This document shows positions 50,752 through 59,300 of a stretch of DNA of 64,000 nt, in pieces (the stretch's first letter is position 1; every line of letters begins with the position of its first letter). A model generated the notes under the pieces. The model was not told the origin of the DNA, made no database searches, and was given only the letters and a program-made list of their open reading frames with translations. A program made the translations under genes and the position numbers. Source of the DNA: Algibacter miyuki (GTDB lineage Bacteria; Bacteroidota; Bacteroidia; Flavobacteriales; Flavobacteriaceae); contig NZ_JAUFQP010000013.1 of NCBI RefSeq assembly GCF_030409805.1, positions 428,501 through 492,500 of the forward strand, in the 5' to 3' direction.

Positions 50752-52275
50752 ATGCAAAATACAAACCAAGAATATCGCCTTGAAATGACGGGAATATCCA
50801 AAAGTTTTGGTATTGTTTCAGTGCTAGAAAATGTGAATTTAAAAGTAAAGCCTGGAGAAATCCACGCTTTACTTGGCGAAAATGGAGCCGGTAAATCTAC
50901 ATTAGTAAAGATTTTGAGCGGAGTTCATCAAAAAGATACTGGTAAAGTTGTTTTAGATGGAGAAGAAATAAGTCCGAAAAACACACACGACGGACAGGTG
51001 TTAGGTATTAGCGTAGTGTATCAAGAGTTGTCTTTAGTGAACGATTTGTCGGTTGCGGAAAATATTTACTTGCACAAATTAGGAGCTAGTAAATTTTGGA
51101 TGAACTGGAAAAAATTAACCAAAGATGCTCAAGAATTAATTGATTCATTAGGTTTTGATATTGATGCTTCAGCAACGGTACGCGATTTAAGTATCGTTCA
51201 AAAACAAGTGGTTGAAATAGCAAAAGCCTTATCCGAAGATACCAAAGTTTTAGTTTTAGATGAGCCTACAACGGTTTTCGATCCAACGGATACTAAAAAA
51301 TTGTTCGACAACCTTTTTAAGTTGAAAGCAAAAGGGATTTCTATTATTTATATCTCGCATCACTTAGAGGAAATTTTTAAAATTGCCGATTCGGTTACAG
51401 TGCTTAGAGATGGTGTAGATACAGGAAGTATGGCTGTTGCAGATACGGATACCGATGGTGTTATCCGATTAATGATTGGTAGAGAATTGAAAGATTTATA
51501 TCCAAGAAGGGATGCTGTTATAGGTAAAGAGCCTATTCTGCAAGTAAGTAATTTATCAGCCAGAGATAATTTAGTTCATGATGTATCATTCTCTGTTCGA
51601 CCAGGAGAAGTTTTAGGTATTGCAGGTTTAGGAGGAAGTGGTAGAACAGAAACTGCTAAACTAATTTTTGGTGCCGATAAAAAGAAATCGGGAACCATTA
51701 TTTTAGGTGGAAAGGAAATAACAACCAAGTCTCCAGTTTGCGCTGTGGGGCACCAAATTGGTTTTGTTTCCGAAGATAGAAAAGAAGATGGTGTGTTTTT
51801 ACCGTTATCTATTAGACGAAATATCAGTGTGACCAATTTCACGGGTATTTCAGGTAAATTAGGTTTTATCAATGTAGATAGCGAATACAAAAACGTTCTA
51901 GGTTTAATTGAAAAGTTGAGCATTAAAGCACCTAGTTCTGAAGTTGACGTTAAAAATTTAAGTGGAGGAAATCAACAAAAAGTAGCTTTGGCCAAATGGT
52001 TAAGTATTGACAGTAAAGTTATTTTTATCGACGAGCCAACCCGTGGTGTTGATGTAGGTGCGAAAATTGAAATTTACAACCTGATAAACGAGGTTGCTAA
52101 AAAAGGCGTTGGCGTGGTTGTAATTTCATCAGATATGCCCGAAATCATGGGTATTGCAGATCGTATTATGGTGATGCACGAAGGTACTTTTTACGGTGAA
52201 TTAACGAAAGAACAATTTTCCGAAGAAAACATTTTACGCTATTCCATTGGCGAACCACTTAAACAAGTTGTCTAA
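50752..52275 (+). CDS. Sugar ABC transporter ATPase with two nucleotide-binding domains (RbsA-like)
   Basis: A 507-residue tandem ATPase. Domain 1 (1-240): Walker A LLGENGAGKSTLVKIL, Walker B VLVLDEPTTVF, with a weak signature LSIVQKQVVEIAKAL. Domain 2 (260-500): a degenerate Walker A GLGGSGRTETA, a good signature LSGGNQQKVALAKWL and Walker B VIFIDEPTRGVD. One degenerate site per half is the rule in RbsA-type transporters. It energises polyol import with the binding protein and permease on either side. It starts 18 nt after the binding-protein gene. Confidence 0.95.
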   Translation: MQNTNQEYRLEMTGISKSFGIVSVLENVNLKVKPGEIHALLGENGAGKSTLVKILSGVHQKDTGKVVLDGEEISPKNTHDGQVLGISVVYQELSLVNDLSVAENIYLHKLGASKFWMNWKKLTKDAQELIDSLGFDIDASATVRDLSIVQKQVVEIAKALSEDTKVLVLDEPTTVFDPTDTKKLFDNLFKLKAKGISIIYISHHLEEIFKIADSVTVLRDGVDTGSMAVADTDTDGVIRLMIGRELKDLYPRRDAVIGKEPILQVSNLSARDNLVHDVSFSVRPGEVLGIAGLGGSGRTETAKLIFGADKKKSGTIILGGKEITTKSPVCAVGHQIGFVSEDRKEDGVFLPLSIRRNISVTNFTGISGKLGFINVDSEYKNVLGLIEKLSIKAPSSEVDVKNLSGGNQQKVALAKWLSIDSKVIFIDEPTRGVDVGAKIEIYNLINEVAKKGVGVVVISSDMPEIMGIADRIMVMHEGTFYGELTKEQFSEENILRYSIGEPLKQVV

Positions 52276-52300
52276 CTATTACTAAACAAAAAACAAAATC

Positions 52301-53269
52301 ATGGCATTAACAATAAAACAACAACTAAGTAGCCCGGGTGGTATACTTAAGTTTCTAGTAAAACATAATACAATCTTCATTTTTGTATTGCTGGTTATAT
52401 TTTCAGCATTAATTTCCGATGTATTTTTTACATCAGTAAACCTTTCAAATTTATTAAAACAAGTATCAGGTATTGGTATTATTAGCATTGGTATGTTACT
52501 TGTTATTTTAACCGGCGGTATCGATTTATCTGTGGGTTCTATGGTGGCTTTATTGGCGGTTACCTTCGCTATTTTAGTGAATATGGTTATTTTGCCAGTT
52601 GCTATTTTACTAACCATTATCATCGGTTTTTCATTAGGAAGTGTTGCAGGTTATCTGGTTGCATTTCAAAAAATGGCACCCTTTGTCGCCACGCTGGCTT
52701 TAATGACGATTGCCAGAGGATTAGGTTTTATTTACTCTAAAGGATCTCCAATTACCTTTAAAACTCCAGGTGGAGAATTCATGTCTAACTTTGCAAATAA
52801 TTCTACAATTGGTATTCCAAACATAGCAATCGTATTCTTTTTAATCGTGATTGTAGCAATGGTTATGTTGCGTTACAATGTATTTGGTAGATTAATAATA
52901 GCTATAGGAAGTAACGAAGAAGCTTCTAGATTATCAGGAATAAAAGTTAATAAATATAAGTTTTTAGTTTATGCTATCTCAGGAGCATTAGCGGCAACTG
53001 CAGCTATAATTGTGGCTTCTAGAACTAATTTAGGATCACCAAATATGGGTATGGCTTGGGAGCTAGATGCTATTGCTGCTGTAGTTATTGGTGGTGCAAG
53101 TTTAAATGGAGGTAAAGGTACAGCCATAAACACCTTAATGGGGGTGCTTATCTTGGGCTTGATTGGAAATATTTTAAATCTGTTAAATGTGCCATCGTAT
53201 CCGCAACAAGTTGTTAAAGGGGCGATTATCATTTTTGCAGTATTACTTCAACGTTTCGATAGCAAATAA
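52301..53269 (+). CDS. Ribose-type ABC transporter permease (RbsC-like)
   Basis: A 322-residue inner-membrane permease of the BPD_transp_2 family with about eight to ten helices. It has the family landmark GIDLSVGSMVAL (about 70), the cytoplasmic coupling segment GSNEEASRLSGIKVNKYK, and the conserved GGASLNGGKGTAINTLMGVLIL near the C-terminus. It forms the homodimeric channel of the polyol importer. It is separated by 25 nt from the ATPase and 12 nt from the dehydrogenase, in one transcript. Confidence 0.94.
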   Translation: MALTIKQQLSSPGGILKFLVKHNTIFIFVLLVIFSALISDVFFTSVNLSNLLKQVSGIGIISIGMLLVILTGGIDLSVGSMVALLAVTFAILVNMVILPVAILLTIIIGFSLGSVAGYLVAFQKMAPFVATLALMTIARGLGFIYSKGSPITFKTPGGEFMSNFANNSTIGIPNIAIVFFLIVIVAMVMLRYNVFGRLIIAIGSNEEASRLSGIKVNKYKFLVYAISGALAATAAIIVASRTNLGSPNMGMAWELDAIAAVVIGGASLNGGKGTAINTLMGVLILGLIGNILNLLNVPSYPQQVVKGAIIIFAVLLQRFDSK

Positions 53270-53281
53270 AACATAGAAAAC

Positions 53282-54778
53282 ATGACAACTTATAAATTAA
53301 ATAACCAGAACTTAGATAAGTTCAAGGACAGGGTAGCTACGCCTAAATATAATAGAGATAATATAAAAACGGGTATTGTGCATATTGGTATCGGTGGCTT
53401 TCATAGAGCGCACGAGGCCTTTTATACCGATCAATTATTACACAATGAGTCGGTTACCGATTGGGGTATTTGTGGTGTTGCTTTATTAGATTTCGATACA
53501 AAAATTTACAACACCTTAAAAGAACAAGATGGTTTATATACCTTGGTTGTAAAAGAATTAGACGGAACGCTTTCTAAACGTATTATTGGATCTATCGTAG
53601 AGTGTTTGTACGCACCCGAAAATCCAGTAAAAGTGATTGAAAAAATAGCGAGTCCAGAGGTTAAAATTGTAACTTTAACTATTACTGAAGGTGGTTATAA
53701 TTATAATGAAGCAACGGGTGAATTCAATTTTGAAAACCCGTTAATTCAGCAAGATATAAAGCATCCAATGGCTCCAAAAACTGTTTTTGGATACTTAACT
53801 CAAGCTTTAAAGCTTAGGAAGGAACGTGGTTTAAAAGGTGTTACTATTCAGTCTTGCGATAATATTCAAGGAAATGGTCACATGACAGAAAAAATGTTGT
53901 TGAGTTATGTCAAAGTAGCCGAGCCAGAATTGGCTGTATGGATTGATGAAAATGTATCTTTCCCAAATGCGATGGTAGATAGAATTACGCCGGCAACATC
54001 GCCTGTAGATATTTCAAATTTGAAAGAAACGTCAGGAATTGACGATGCTTGGCCAGTAGTTTGTGAGCCATTTAAACAATGGGTTATCGAAGATGATTTT
54101 ATTGCCGGGAGACCTGTTTGGGAAAACGTAGGAGCTCAGTTTGTAGAAAACGTAGAGCCTTTCGAAAAAATGAAACTTCAGTTATTAAATGCGGGACATT
54201 CTGTATTGGGGGTTTTAGGAGCATTAATGGGCTATGAGACTATTGATGAGGTTGCTAATAATCCAAATATTAATACTTTTTTAAGGGCTTATATGAAGCA
54301 GGAAGTAGCACCGGTTTTAAAAGCTTTGGAAGGTGTCGATTTGGAAAGTTATGAAGCCTCATTGCTGCAACGCTTTGGTAATATTTATATTAAAGATCAA
54401 ATCGATCGTATTTGTTCAGAGAGCTCGGCAAAATTCCCAATTTTTATTTTACCAACTGTTTATACACAACTTAAGGGTAAAGCGCATATCGAGCACGCTG
54501 CTTTTGTAGTTGCTGCTTGGGCTATTTATAGTCGTGGTTTTGATGAAAAAGGAAAAGTACTTAATATTAAAGATGCTTTAAAACCAACCTTAGTAAAAGA
54601 GGCTATTGCTTCCGAAGTTAATCCTGTAGCCTTTTTAGAAATAGAATCTGTTTTTGGAAAGTTGAAAGATTCAGAAGTTTTTGTTGAAGCTTATACAAAG
54701 TCTTATGAAAATATAAAAAATCATGGTGTGGAACGTTGTGTGCTGGAAATGAATACTAACTCAATAAGTTTTATATAA
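53282..54778 (+). CDS. Mannitol dehydrogenase family protein (polyol 2-dehydrogenase), copy 1
   Basis: A 498-residue long-chain secondary alcohol dehydrogenase that oxidises mannitol (or arabitol/sorbitol) to the 2-keto sugar with NAD. The N-terminal Rossmann part has IVHIGIGGFHRAHEAFYTDQL. The middle has TIQSCDNIQGNGH, NAMVDRITP and FKQWVIEDDF. The C-terminal domain has KMKLQLLNAGHSVLGVLG with the catalytic lysine, and RICSESSAKFPIF. Directly followed by fructokinase (1-nt gap), it should yield fructose for phosphorylation. A related gene lies divergently at 55728-57218. Confidence 0.93.
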   Translation: MTTYKLNNQNLDKFKDRVATPKYNRDNIKTGIVHIGIGGFHRAHEAFYTDQLLHNESVTDWGICGVALLDFDTKIYNTLKEQDGLYTLVVKELDGTLSKRIIGSIVECLYAPENPVKVIEKIASPEVKIVTLTITEGGYNYNEATGEFNFENPLIQQDIKHPMAPKTVFGYLTQALKLRKERGLKGVTIQSCDNIQGNGHMTEKMLLSYVKVAEPELAVWIDENVSFPNAMVDRITPATSPVDISNLKETSGIDDAWPVVCEPFKQWVIEDDFIAGRPVWENVGAQFVENVEPFEKMKLQLLNAGHSVLGVLGALMGYETIDEVANNPNINTFLRAYMKQEVAPVLKALEGVDLESYEASLLQRFGNIYIKDQIDRICSESSAKFPIFILPTVYTQLKGKAHIEHAAFVVAAWAIYSRGFDEKGKVLNIKDALKPTLVKEAIASEVNPVAFLEIESVFGKLKDSEVFVEAYTKSYENIKNHGVERCVLEMNTNSISFI

Positions 54779-54779
54779 A

Positions 54780-55661
54780 ATGGCAAATATTACATGTTTT
54801 GGAGAGGTTTTGTGGGATGTGTTTCCAACGCATAAAAAAATTGGAGGAGCACCGTTAAATGTAGCAGCACGATTGCAAGCATTTAATAACACGGTTTCTA
54901 TGATTAGTAGAATTGGTGAAGATAAAAAAGGAAAGAAAATTTTAAAGTTTTTTAAGTCGAAAGGTGTTAATACCAAAGGTGTTCAGGTTGATAAAAACTA
55001 TAAAACAGGAAAGGTGAAGGTTATGCTGAATGATAAAGGTTCGGCGTCTTACGATATTATGTTTCCAAGAGCTTGGGATAAAATTGAACTTTCTGATGAG
55101 GTTAAAATGATTGTTTCAGAATCGGATGCTTTTGTTTTTGGTAGTTTAGTAGCTAGAGACGATGTGTCTCGTGAAACGCTTTATGCTTTATTAACATTGG
55201 CTAAATATAAAATATTCGATGTTAATTTAAGACCACCGTATTACACGACCGATGTGCTTAAGTATTTAATAAATCAAGCCGATTTTGTTAAGTTTAACGA
55301 TGATGAGATTTTTGAAATAGCTAAAGAATTAGGATCTAAATCACAATCGTTAGAACAAATTATTTTATTTGTTGCTGAAGAAATAAAAGCTAAAACTATT
55401 TGTGTAACCAAAGGACGTCATGGAGCTATTTTGTATTGTAACAAAACGTTTTATTATAATAGCGGTTACCAGATAGAAGTTGTAGATACGGTTGGTGCAG
55501 GAGATTCGTTTTTAGCCTCAATTATAACTCAATTATTAAATAAAAAGGCTCCACAAGACGCTTTAAATTTTGCTTGTGCTGTTGGAGCTATTGTTGCGAG
55601 TAATGAGGGTGCAAATCCTGAAATAAAACAAGAAACTATAGAAAATATGATTAACGCTTAA
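54780..55661 (+). CDS. PfkB-family carbohydrate kinase, probable fructokinase
   Basis: A 293-residue ribokinase-family kinase. It has the N-terminal substrate motif CFGEVLWDVFPTHKKIGGAPLN, a conserved NLRPPYY segment, and the C-terminal PfkB signature DTVGAGDSFLAS with the catalytic Asp (about 240). Placed one base after the mannitol dehydrogenase, it most likely phosphorylates fructose to fructose-6-phosphate and closes the pathway into glycolysis. A strong terminator follows. Confidence 0.9.
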   Translation: MANITCFGEVLWDVFPTHKKIGGAPLNVAARLQAFNNTVSMISRIGEDKKGKKILKFFKSKGVNTKGVQVDKNYKTGKVKVMLNDKGSASYDIMFPRAWDKIELSDEVKMIVSESDAFVFGSLVARDDVSRETLYALLTLAKYKIFDVNLRPPYYTTDVLKYLINQADFVKFNDDEIFEIAKELGSKSQSLEQIILFVAEEIKAKTICVTKGRHGAILYCNKTFYYNSGYQIEVVDTVGAGDSFLASIITQLLNKKAPQDALNFACAVGAIVASNEGANPEIKQETIENMINA

Positions 55662-55689
55662 GAATTTGTTTTTTGTTAATAGTGATTAG

Positions 55690-55722
55690 AAGCTTTATGG
55701 AATTGGCCATAAAGCTTTTTTT
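55690..55722. terminator. Terminator between convergent polyol genes
   Basis: Perfect 11-bp stem AAGCTTTATGG / CCATAAAGCTT with a 6-nt loop and a seven-T run on the plus strand. It ends the polyol operon; the minus-strand gene ends 6 nt further. Confidence 0.88.
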
Positions 55723-55727
55723 CTGCC

Positions 55728-57218
55728 CTAAATTTTGTTTCCGTTGAAAGCGATAATGCTCTCTTTAATATGATGTGATCTTAGGTAGCTTAAATATTTT
55801 AAATATTTTTCAGTAAAAAAGGTATGTGTTCTTAAGGTTTTAAATACCGATTCAATCTCTAAAAACTTCGTCGGGTTTTGTAATGAACGTGCTGCCATCC
55901 TGATAAGCGTGTTACTTATGGAATCTATAATATCGTACGTATTGCCTTGGTCGTCAATACCATCGTTGTATTTACACCATGCCGCTATAATAAAAGCGAT
56001 ATGGTTAATGTCTTTATTATTTTGTAATTGACTGTCTAAGGTTGATAAAATAAATATTGGAATTTTAGCCGAGCTTTCGGAGCAAATCCTAGATAAACTA
56101 TCGTTTATATTAGGGTTTTTAAATCGGGAAATTAGTGTGGTTTTATAAGTTTCAATACTTATATTTTCTGCATCGACTAAGGTTGGTGACACTTCTTTCT
56201 CTATAAATGAGGTGAGAAATAAAATGAAATCATCATCGTTCGCAGCTTCATGTACGGTTTTATATCCATGTAAGGTTCCTAAAATGCCTAAAACACTGTG
56301 GCCGGCATTTAAAAGTTGAAGTTTCATGTTTTGGTAAGGTTCAATATCTTTTACAAACTGCACGCCTACTTTTTCCCAAAAAGGTTTAGCTTCAAAAAAA
56401 TCATCTTCAATCACCCAACTTGCAAAAGGTTCGCAAACTACAGGCCATTGATCTTCAACTAAGAATTCTTTTTTTAAGGCATCAATATCTTTATGTTGGG
56501 TTACAGGGGTAATTCTATCAACCATAGTATTGGGGAAACGGGTGTTTTGTTTCAACCACGGTAATAATTCAGGTTCGTTTTTGCTTACATAGTTAAAAAA
56601 CGAATGCTGCATAGTCTCTCCGTTGTTTTTTATATTGTCGCAAGATAGAATGGTACATCCCGTTAAGCCGCGAAGCTTCCGAAGTTTAAAAGCTTGTGTT
56701 AAGTATCCAAAAACTGTTTTTGGATTAAACGGATTGGTAACTTCTTCGGCAACGGCAGGATGTTTTTGGTTGAATTCTCCTGTGGTTTCATTTAGATGGT
56801 AGCCATCTTCAGCAATGGTTAATGAAATAATTTTAATGCCGGGGTGTGCCAAGCGCTCTATAACGGCCATAGGGTTTTCTGGCCCAAAAAAATACTCTAC
56901 AATCGAGCCTATTATTTGAGGTTTATGTAAGCCCGAAGCGTCTTTTGTAATTAGGGTGTACAGGCCGTCTTGATCTTTTAAAACGTTATAAGTTTTTCGG
57001 TCGGAATCGAGCAAGTCAATACCGCAAATTCCAGAGTTTAAAACGTTATGTTTTTCAATAAGTTCGTTAATGTAAAAAGCTTGGTGCGCGCGATGAAAAT
57101 TGCTAACGCCAATATGGGCAATACTGGTTGTAATTTGGTCACGATCAAACAATGGAATAGACACATGTTCCTTGAGTGTGTCTAGGTTTTCCATGTTTAA
57201 GTATAAAGAATTGGGCAT
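55728..57218 (-). CDS. Mannitol dehydrogenase family protein, copy 2
   Basis: A 496-residue paralogue of the dehydrogenase at 53282-54778. It has the same landmarks: IAHIGVSNFHRAHQAFYINEL, TILSCDNIKNNGE, NTMVDRITP, FASWVIEDDF, KLQLLNAGHSVLGILG, RICSESSAKIPIF. The nucleotide motif reads GVSNFHRAH in place of GIGGFHRAH, so cofactor or substrate preference may differ (mannitol versus arabitol or uronate types). It is transcribed towards the operon and away from the Nudix-type regulator. A palindromic operator lies in the shared intergenic region. Confidence 0.92.
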   Translation of the reverse strand: MPNSLYLNMENLDTLKEHVSIPLFDRDQITTSIAHIGVSNFHRAHQAFYINELIEKHNVLNSGICGIDLLDSDRKTYNVLKDQDGLYTLITKDASGLHKPQIIGSIVEYFFGPENPMAVIERLAHPGIKIISLTIAEDGYHLNETTGEFNQKHPAVAEEVTNPFNPKTVFGYLTQAFKLRKLRGLTGCTILSCDNIKNNGETMQHSFFNYVSKNEPELLPWLKQNTRFPNTMVDRITPVTQHKDIDALKKEFLVEDQWPVVCEPFASWVIEDDFFEAKPFWEKVGVQFVKDIEPYQNMKLQLLNAGHSVLGILGTLHGYKTVHEAANDDDFILFLTSFIEKEVSPTLVDAENISIETYKTTLISRFKNPNINDSLSRICSESSAKIPIFILSTLDSQLQNNKDINHIAFIIAAWCKYNDGIDDQGNTYDIIDSISNTLIRMAARSLQNPTKFLEIESVFKTLRTHTFFTEKYLKYLSYLRSHHIKESIIAFNGNKI

Positions 57219-57282
57219 TTTATTTTGGTGTTGGGTGTGCTTATTAAATTCTTTTTAAATTTACATAAAAAAATAATGAAAT

Positions 57283-57300
57283 ACCTTGAAATTTTAAGGT
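57283..57300. promoter_or_regulatory. Palindromic operator between polyol dehydrogenase 2 and the Nudix regulator
   Basis: ACCTTGAAATTTTAAGGT, an 18-bp palindrome with a single mismatched pair. It is 65 bp from the dehydrogenase start and 81 bp from the regulator start. It is the likely binding site of the adjacent Nudix-type regulator. No full -33/-7 promoter was recognised on either side. Confidence 0.7.
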
Positions 57301-57380
57301 TTCATTGTATCTTAACCCTGTGGGATAATAGCGTGCCGTTTTTTACGGAAAACAACGTTTTTTTTTTTTGAAAGTATAGT

Positions 57381-58106
57381 ATGGATTTTAGGAAGCGAGA
57401 TAATGTATCGGTAGATTGTGTGATTTTTGGTTTGGATACCGATGGACTAAAGATTTTATTGCGTAAGCGTACATTAAATATGTTTAGCGATGATTATCCT
57501 GTGGTTGATGATTGGATTATCACTGGGGGACGGGTTTTTATTAGTAAAACTCTAGAGGCTTCAGCAAATAGGATTTTTGAAGACAGCACAAATTTCAGCG
57601 TATTTAATAGAACGCAGTTTAGAACTTATGGTAATCCGTCTCGAATAAAGTCGGATAAAGATTTATTATGGGTGCGCAGTCATGGTGTTAAAAACCAATC
57701 AATGACCATTGCTTATTATTTTACACAACCTATAGATTGTATCGATGTTGACGAGAATGAATTTAAATGGTTTTCGGTAAATGCCTTGCCAGAATTGGGT
57801 TTTGATCATTATGAAATTATAAGAGATGCCCACGAAGATTTAAAATTGAAAATTATGGTAGAACCTATTATTTTCGATTTAATGCCTGATAAGTTTACTT
57901 TGAATGAATTGCAGTTTGCTTTCGAATCGGTTTTAGATATCGAATTAGATAATCGTAATTTCAGAAAGAAAGTATTGAAAAAAACATACATCGTACCTTT
58001 AAATGAAACCAAAAAAGGAACGGCTAAAAAACCTTCAAAACTTTATGTTTTTAGTCGTGATGTGTATGATAAAGTCTCCGAGAAAGATTTCATTATTAAT
58101 GTGTAA
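57381..58106 (+). CDS. Nudix-domain transcription regulator (NrtR/AraR type)
   Basis: A 241-residue regulator. The N-terminal Nudix fold (about 5-140) is followed by a C-terminal winged helix (about 160-230) with FTLNELQFAFESVLDIEL and DNRNFRKKVLKKTYIV, the usual recognition region of NrtR/AraR proteins. The Nudix box is degenerate (GGRVFISKTLEASANRIFED, lacking the REUxEE core), so the domain probably senses a metabolite and no longer hydrolyses nucleotides. In Bacteroidetes such proteins control sugar utilisation. Its place suggests control of the polyol genes, especially the divergent dehydrogenase. Confidence 0.85.
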   Translation: MDFRKRDNVSVDCVIFGLDTDGLKILLRKRTLNMFSDDYPVVDDWIITGGRVFISKTLEASANRIFEDSTNFSVFNRTQFRTYGNPSRIKSDKDLLWVRSHGVKNQSMTIAYYFTQPIDCIDVDENEFKWFSVNALPELGFDHYEIIRDAHEDLKLKIMVEPIIFDLMPDKFTLNELQFAFESVLDIELDNRNFRKKVLKKTYIVPLNETKKGTAKKPSKLYVFSRDVYDKVSEKDFIINV

Positions 58107-58324
58107 AAACAGTTATGATTTATGCTATTTTAGTTTCAGTTTTAAGCTATGTTTTGTTTCTATAAATGAGGTTGTGTGATTTAATTTATAGCTGTTTTTT
58201 ATGGTTTTTATCGTGTGGTTGGCTATAAAACATGAGGATTTAAGAAATTGATCCCTTTTTTTATGGAACACATATCACAATCCATATTTATTCCTTTACT
58301 TTACCGAAGTTTAAATATATTAAA

Positions 58325-59062
58325 ATGATGAGTGAAGAAAATATAGAGAAGATTAATGAGGTAATTAATCATTATTTTGATGCGAATACTACTGAAGATT
58401 GGATTCCTGTAAAGACTATTATGCCAGCCTTAATAACAGCTGGTGTATTTACGAAAGATGTGAAAAAAGGATTCCCAATACGTAAAATACTTCGAGAATT
58501 AGATGAAGCAGATAGCTTGTCTAGAATACCAACAGCACATGCTGAAAGGAGACCGGAAAATGTGTATTGGTACTTAGTAAAACCAGGAAAAACTTACGTG
58601 CCAAAAGAGGTGATAAGTCCGATATCAAAAAAAGAACAGAATAGACTAAATATTGAGAATAGCGACGAGTTTTATTTAGTGAATTTATGTGATGAGCTAT
58701 TAGAACAAAAATCATCTAGAAAACACACGTTTGATACCTTAGTTGGAAACTTGCATAAACGCGGAAAAGGAAGAACAAAATTACCTTTAGACGCCTATTA
58801 TGAGGATTTAAAGTTAGTTATGGAGTTTGTAAAAACCATTGAAGAAGCTGATGTTGAAGATGAAAAGGAACAAGCACGTTTGCTTCAAATAAAACGTTAC
58901 AATCAACTTAAAAAGAAAGCTATTTTAAAGAAAGGTTTACGTCTTATGGAAATAAATTATTCAATTTTTGAATGTGATGATTCTGGTAAATTAGTGAGGA
59001 ATACTGAAGCAGATATCTTGGTATTGAAAGAGAAGTTAAAAGACTTTTTAAAAGCGGAATAA
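58325..59062 (+). CDS. Orphan protein with a possible PD-(D/E)XK nuclease-like core
   Basis: A 245-residue soluble, charged protein that I cannot assign to a named family. The N-terminal third looks like a small helical DNA-binding or adaptor domain (FPIRKILRELDEADSLSRIPTAHAERR). The centre has LPLDAYYEDLKLVMEF (about 158-173), resembling the D-x(n)-E strand pattern of PD-(D/E)XK nucleases of the Vsr/DUF559 kind. It is followed by RYNQLKKKAILKKGLRLMEINY, like the closing helix-strand of that fold. The usual K/Q after the Glu is not clear. No methylase or helicase is nearby. The nuclease assignment is a hypothesis. Confidence 0.5.
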   Translation: MMSEENIEKINEVINHYFDANTTEDWIPVKTIMPALITAGVFTKDVKKGFPIRKILRELDEADSLSRIPTAHAERRPENVYWYLVKPGKTYVPKEVISPISKKEQNRLNIENSDEFYLVNLCDELLEQKSSRKHTFDTLVGNLHKRGKGRTKLPLDAYYEDLKLVMEFVKTIEEADVEDEKEQARLLQIKRYNQLKKKAILKKGLRLMEINYSIFECDDSGKLVRNTEADILVLKEKLKDFLKAE

Positions 59063-59133
59063 TTAAAGCATAAAGTAAGTCGTTTTTAATGTTTTTTTTG
59101 AAATATTAGCAACGATTTAAAAATATCCATAAA

Positions 59134-59167
59134 AATCTCAGGTAGTCATTTATCTGAGGTTTTTTTA
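59134..59167 (+). terminator. Terminator after the nuclease-like gene
   Basis: Stem AATCTCAG / CTGAGGTT (one G-U pair; 59134-59141 and 59154-59161) with a 12-nt loop, followed by a seven-T stretch. Confidence 0.75.
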
Positions 59168-59277
59168 TTTTAGCAACCTTGTATTTTTAGAAATCCGAAT
59201 TTTTTCTGAAAATTTAATGAACTTCACATAAAACAATAAAATTTTTTGAAATAAAAGGACGACTACTGAATTAGAAG

Positions 59278-59285
59278 TATCTTTG
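59278..59285 (+). promoter_or_regulatory. FUSC gene -7 box
   Basis: TATCTTTG matches TAnnTTTG exactly and ends 15 nt before the ATG at 59301. It overlaps an in-frame upstream TTG at 59283, which therefore cannot be the start of translation. Confidence 0.7.
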
Positions 59286-59300
59286 TTAGTAAGAAAAATT

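Noticed and set aside
59283..59300. TTG as start codon of the FUSC gene
   Set aside because: The -7 promoter box TATCTTTG (59278-59285) covers it, so it would not be in the mRNA; the ATG at 59301 is used instead.
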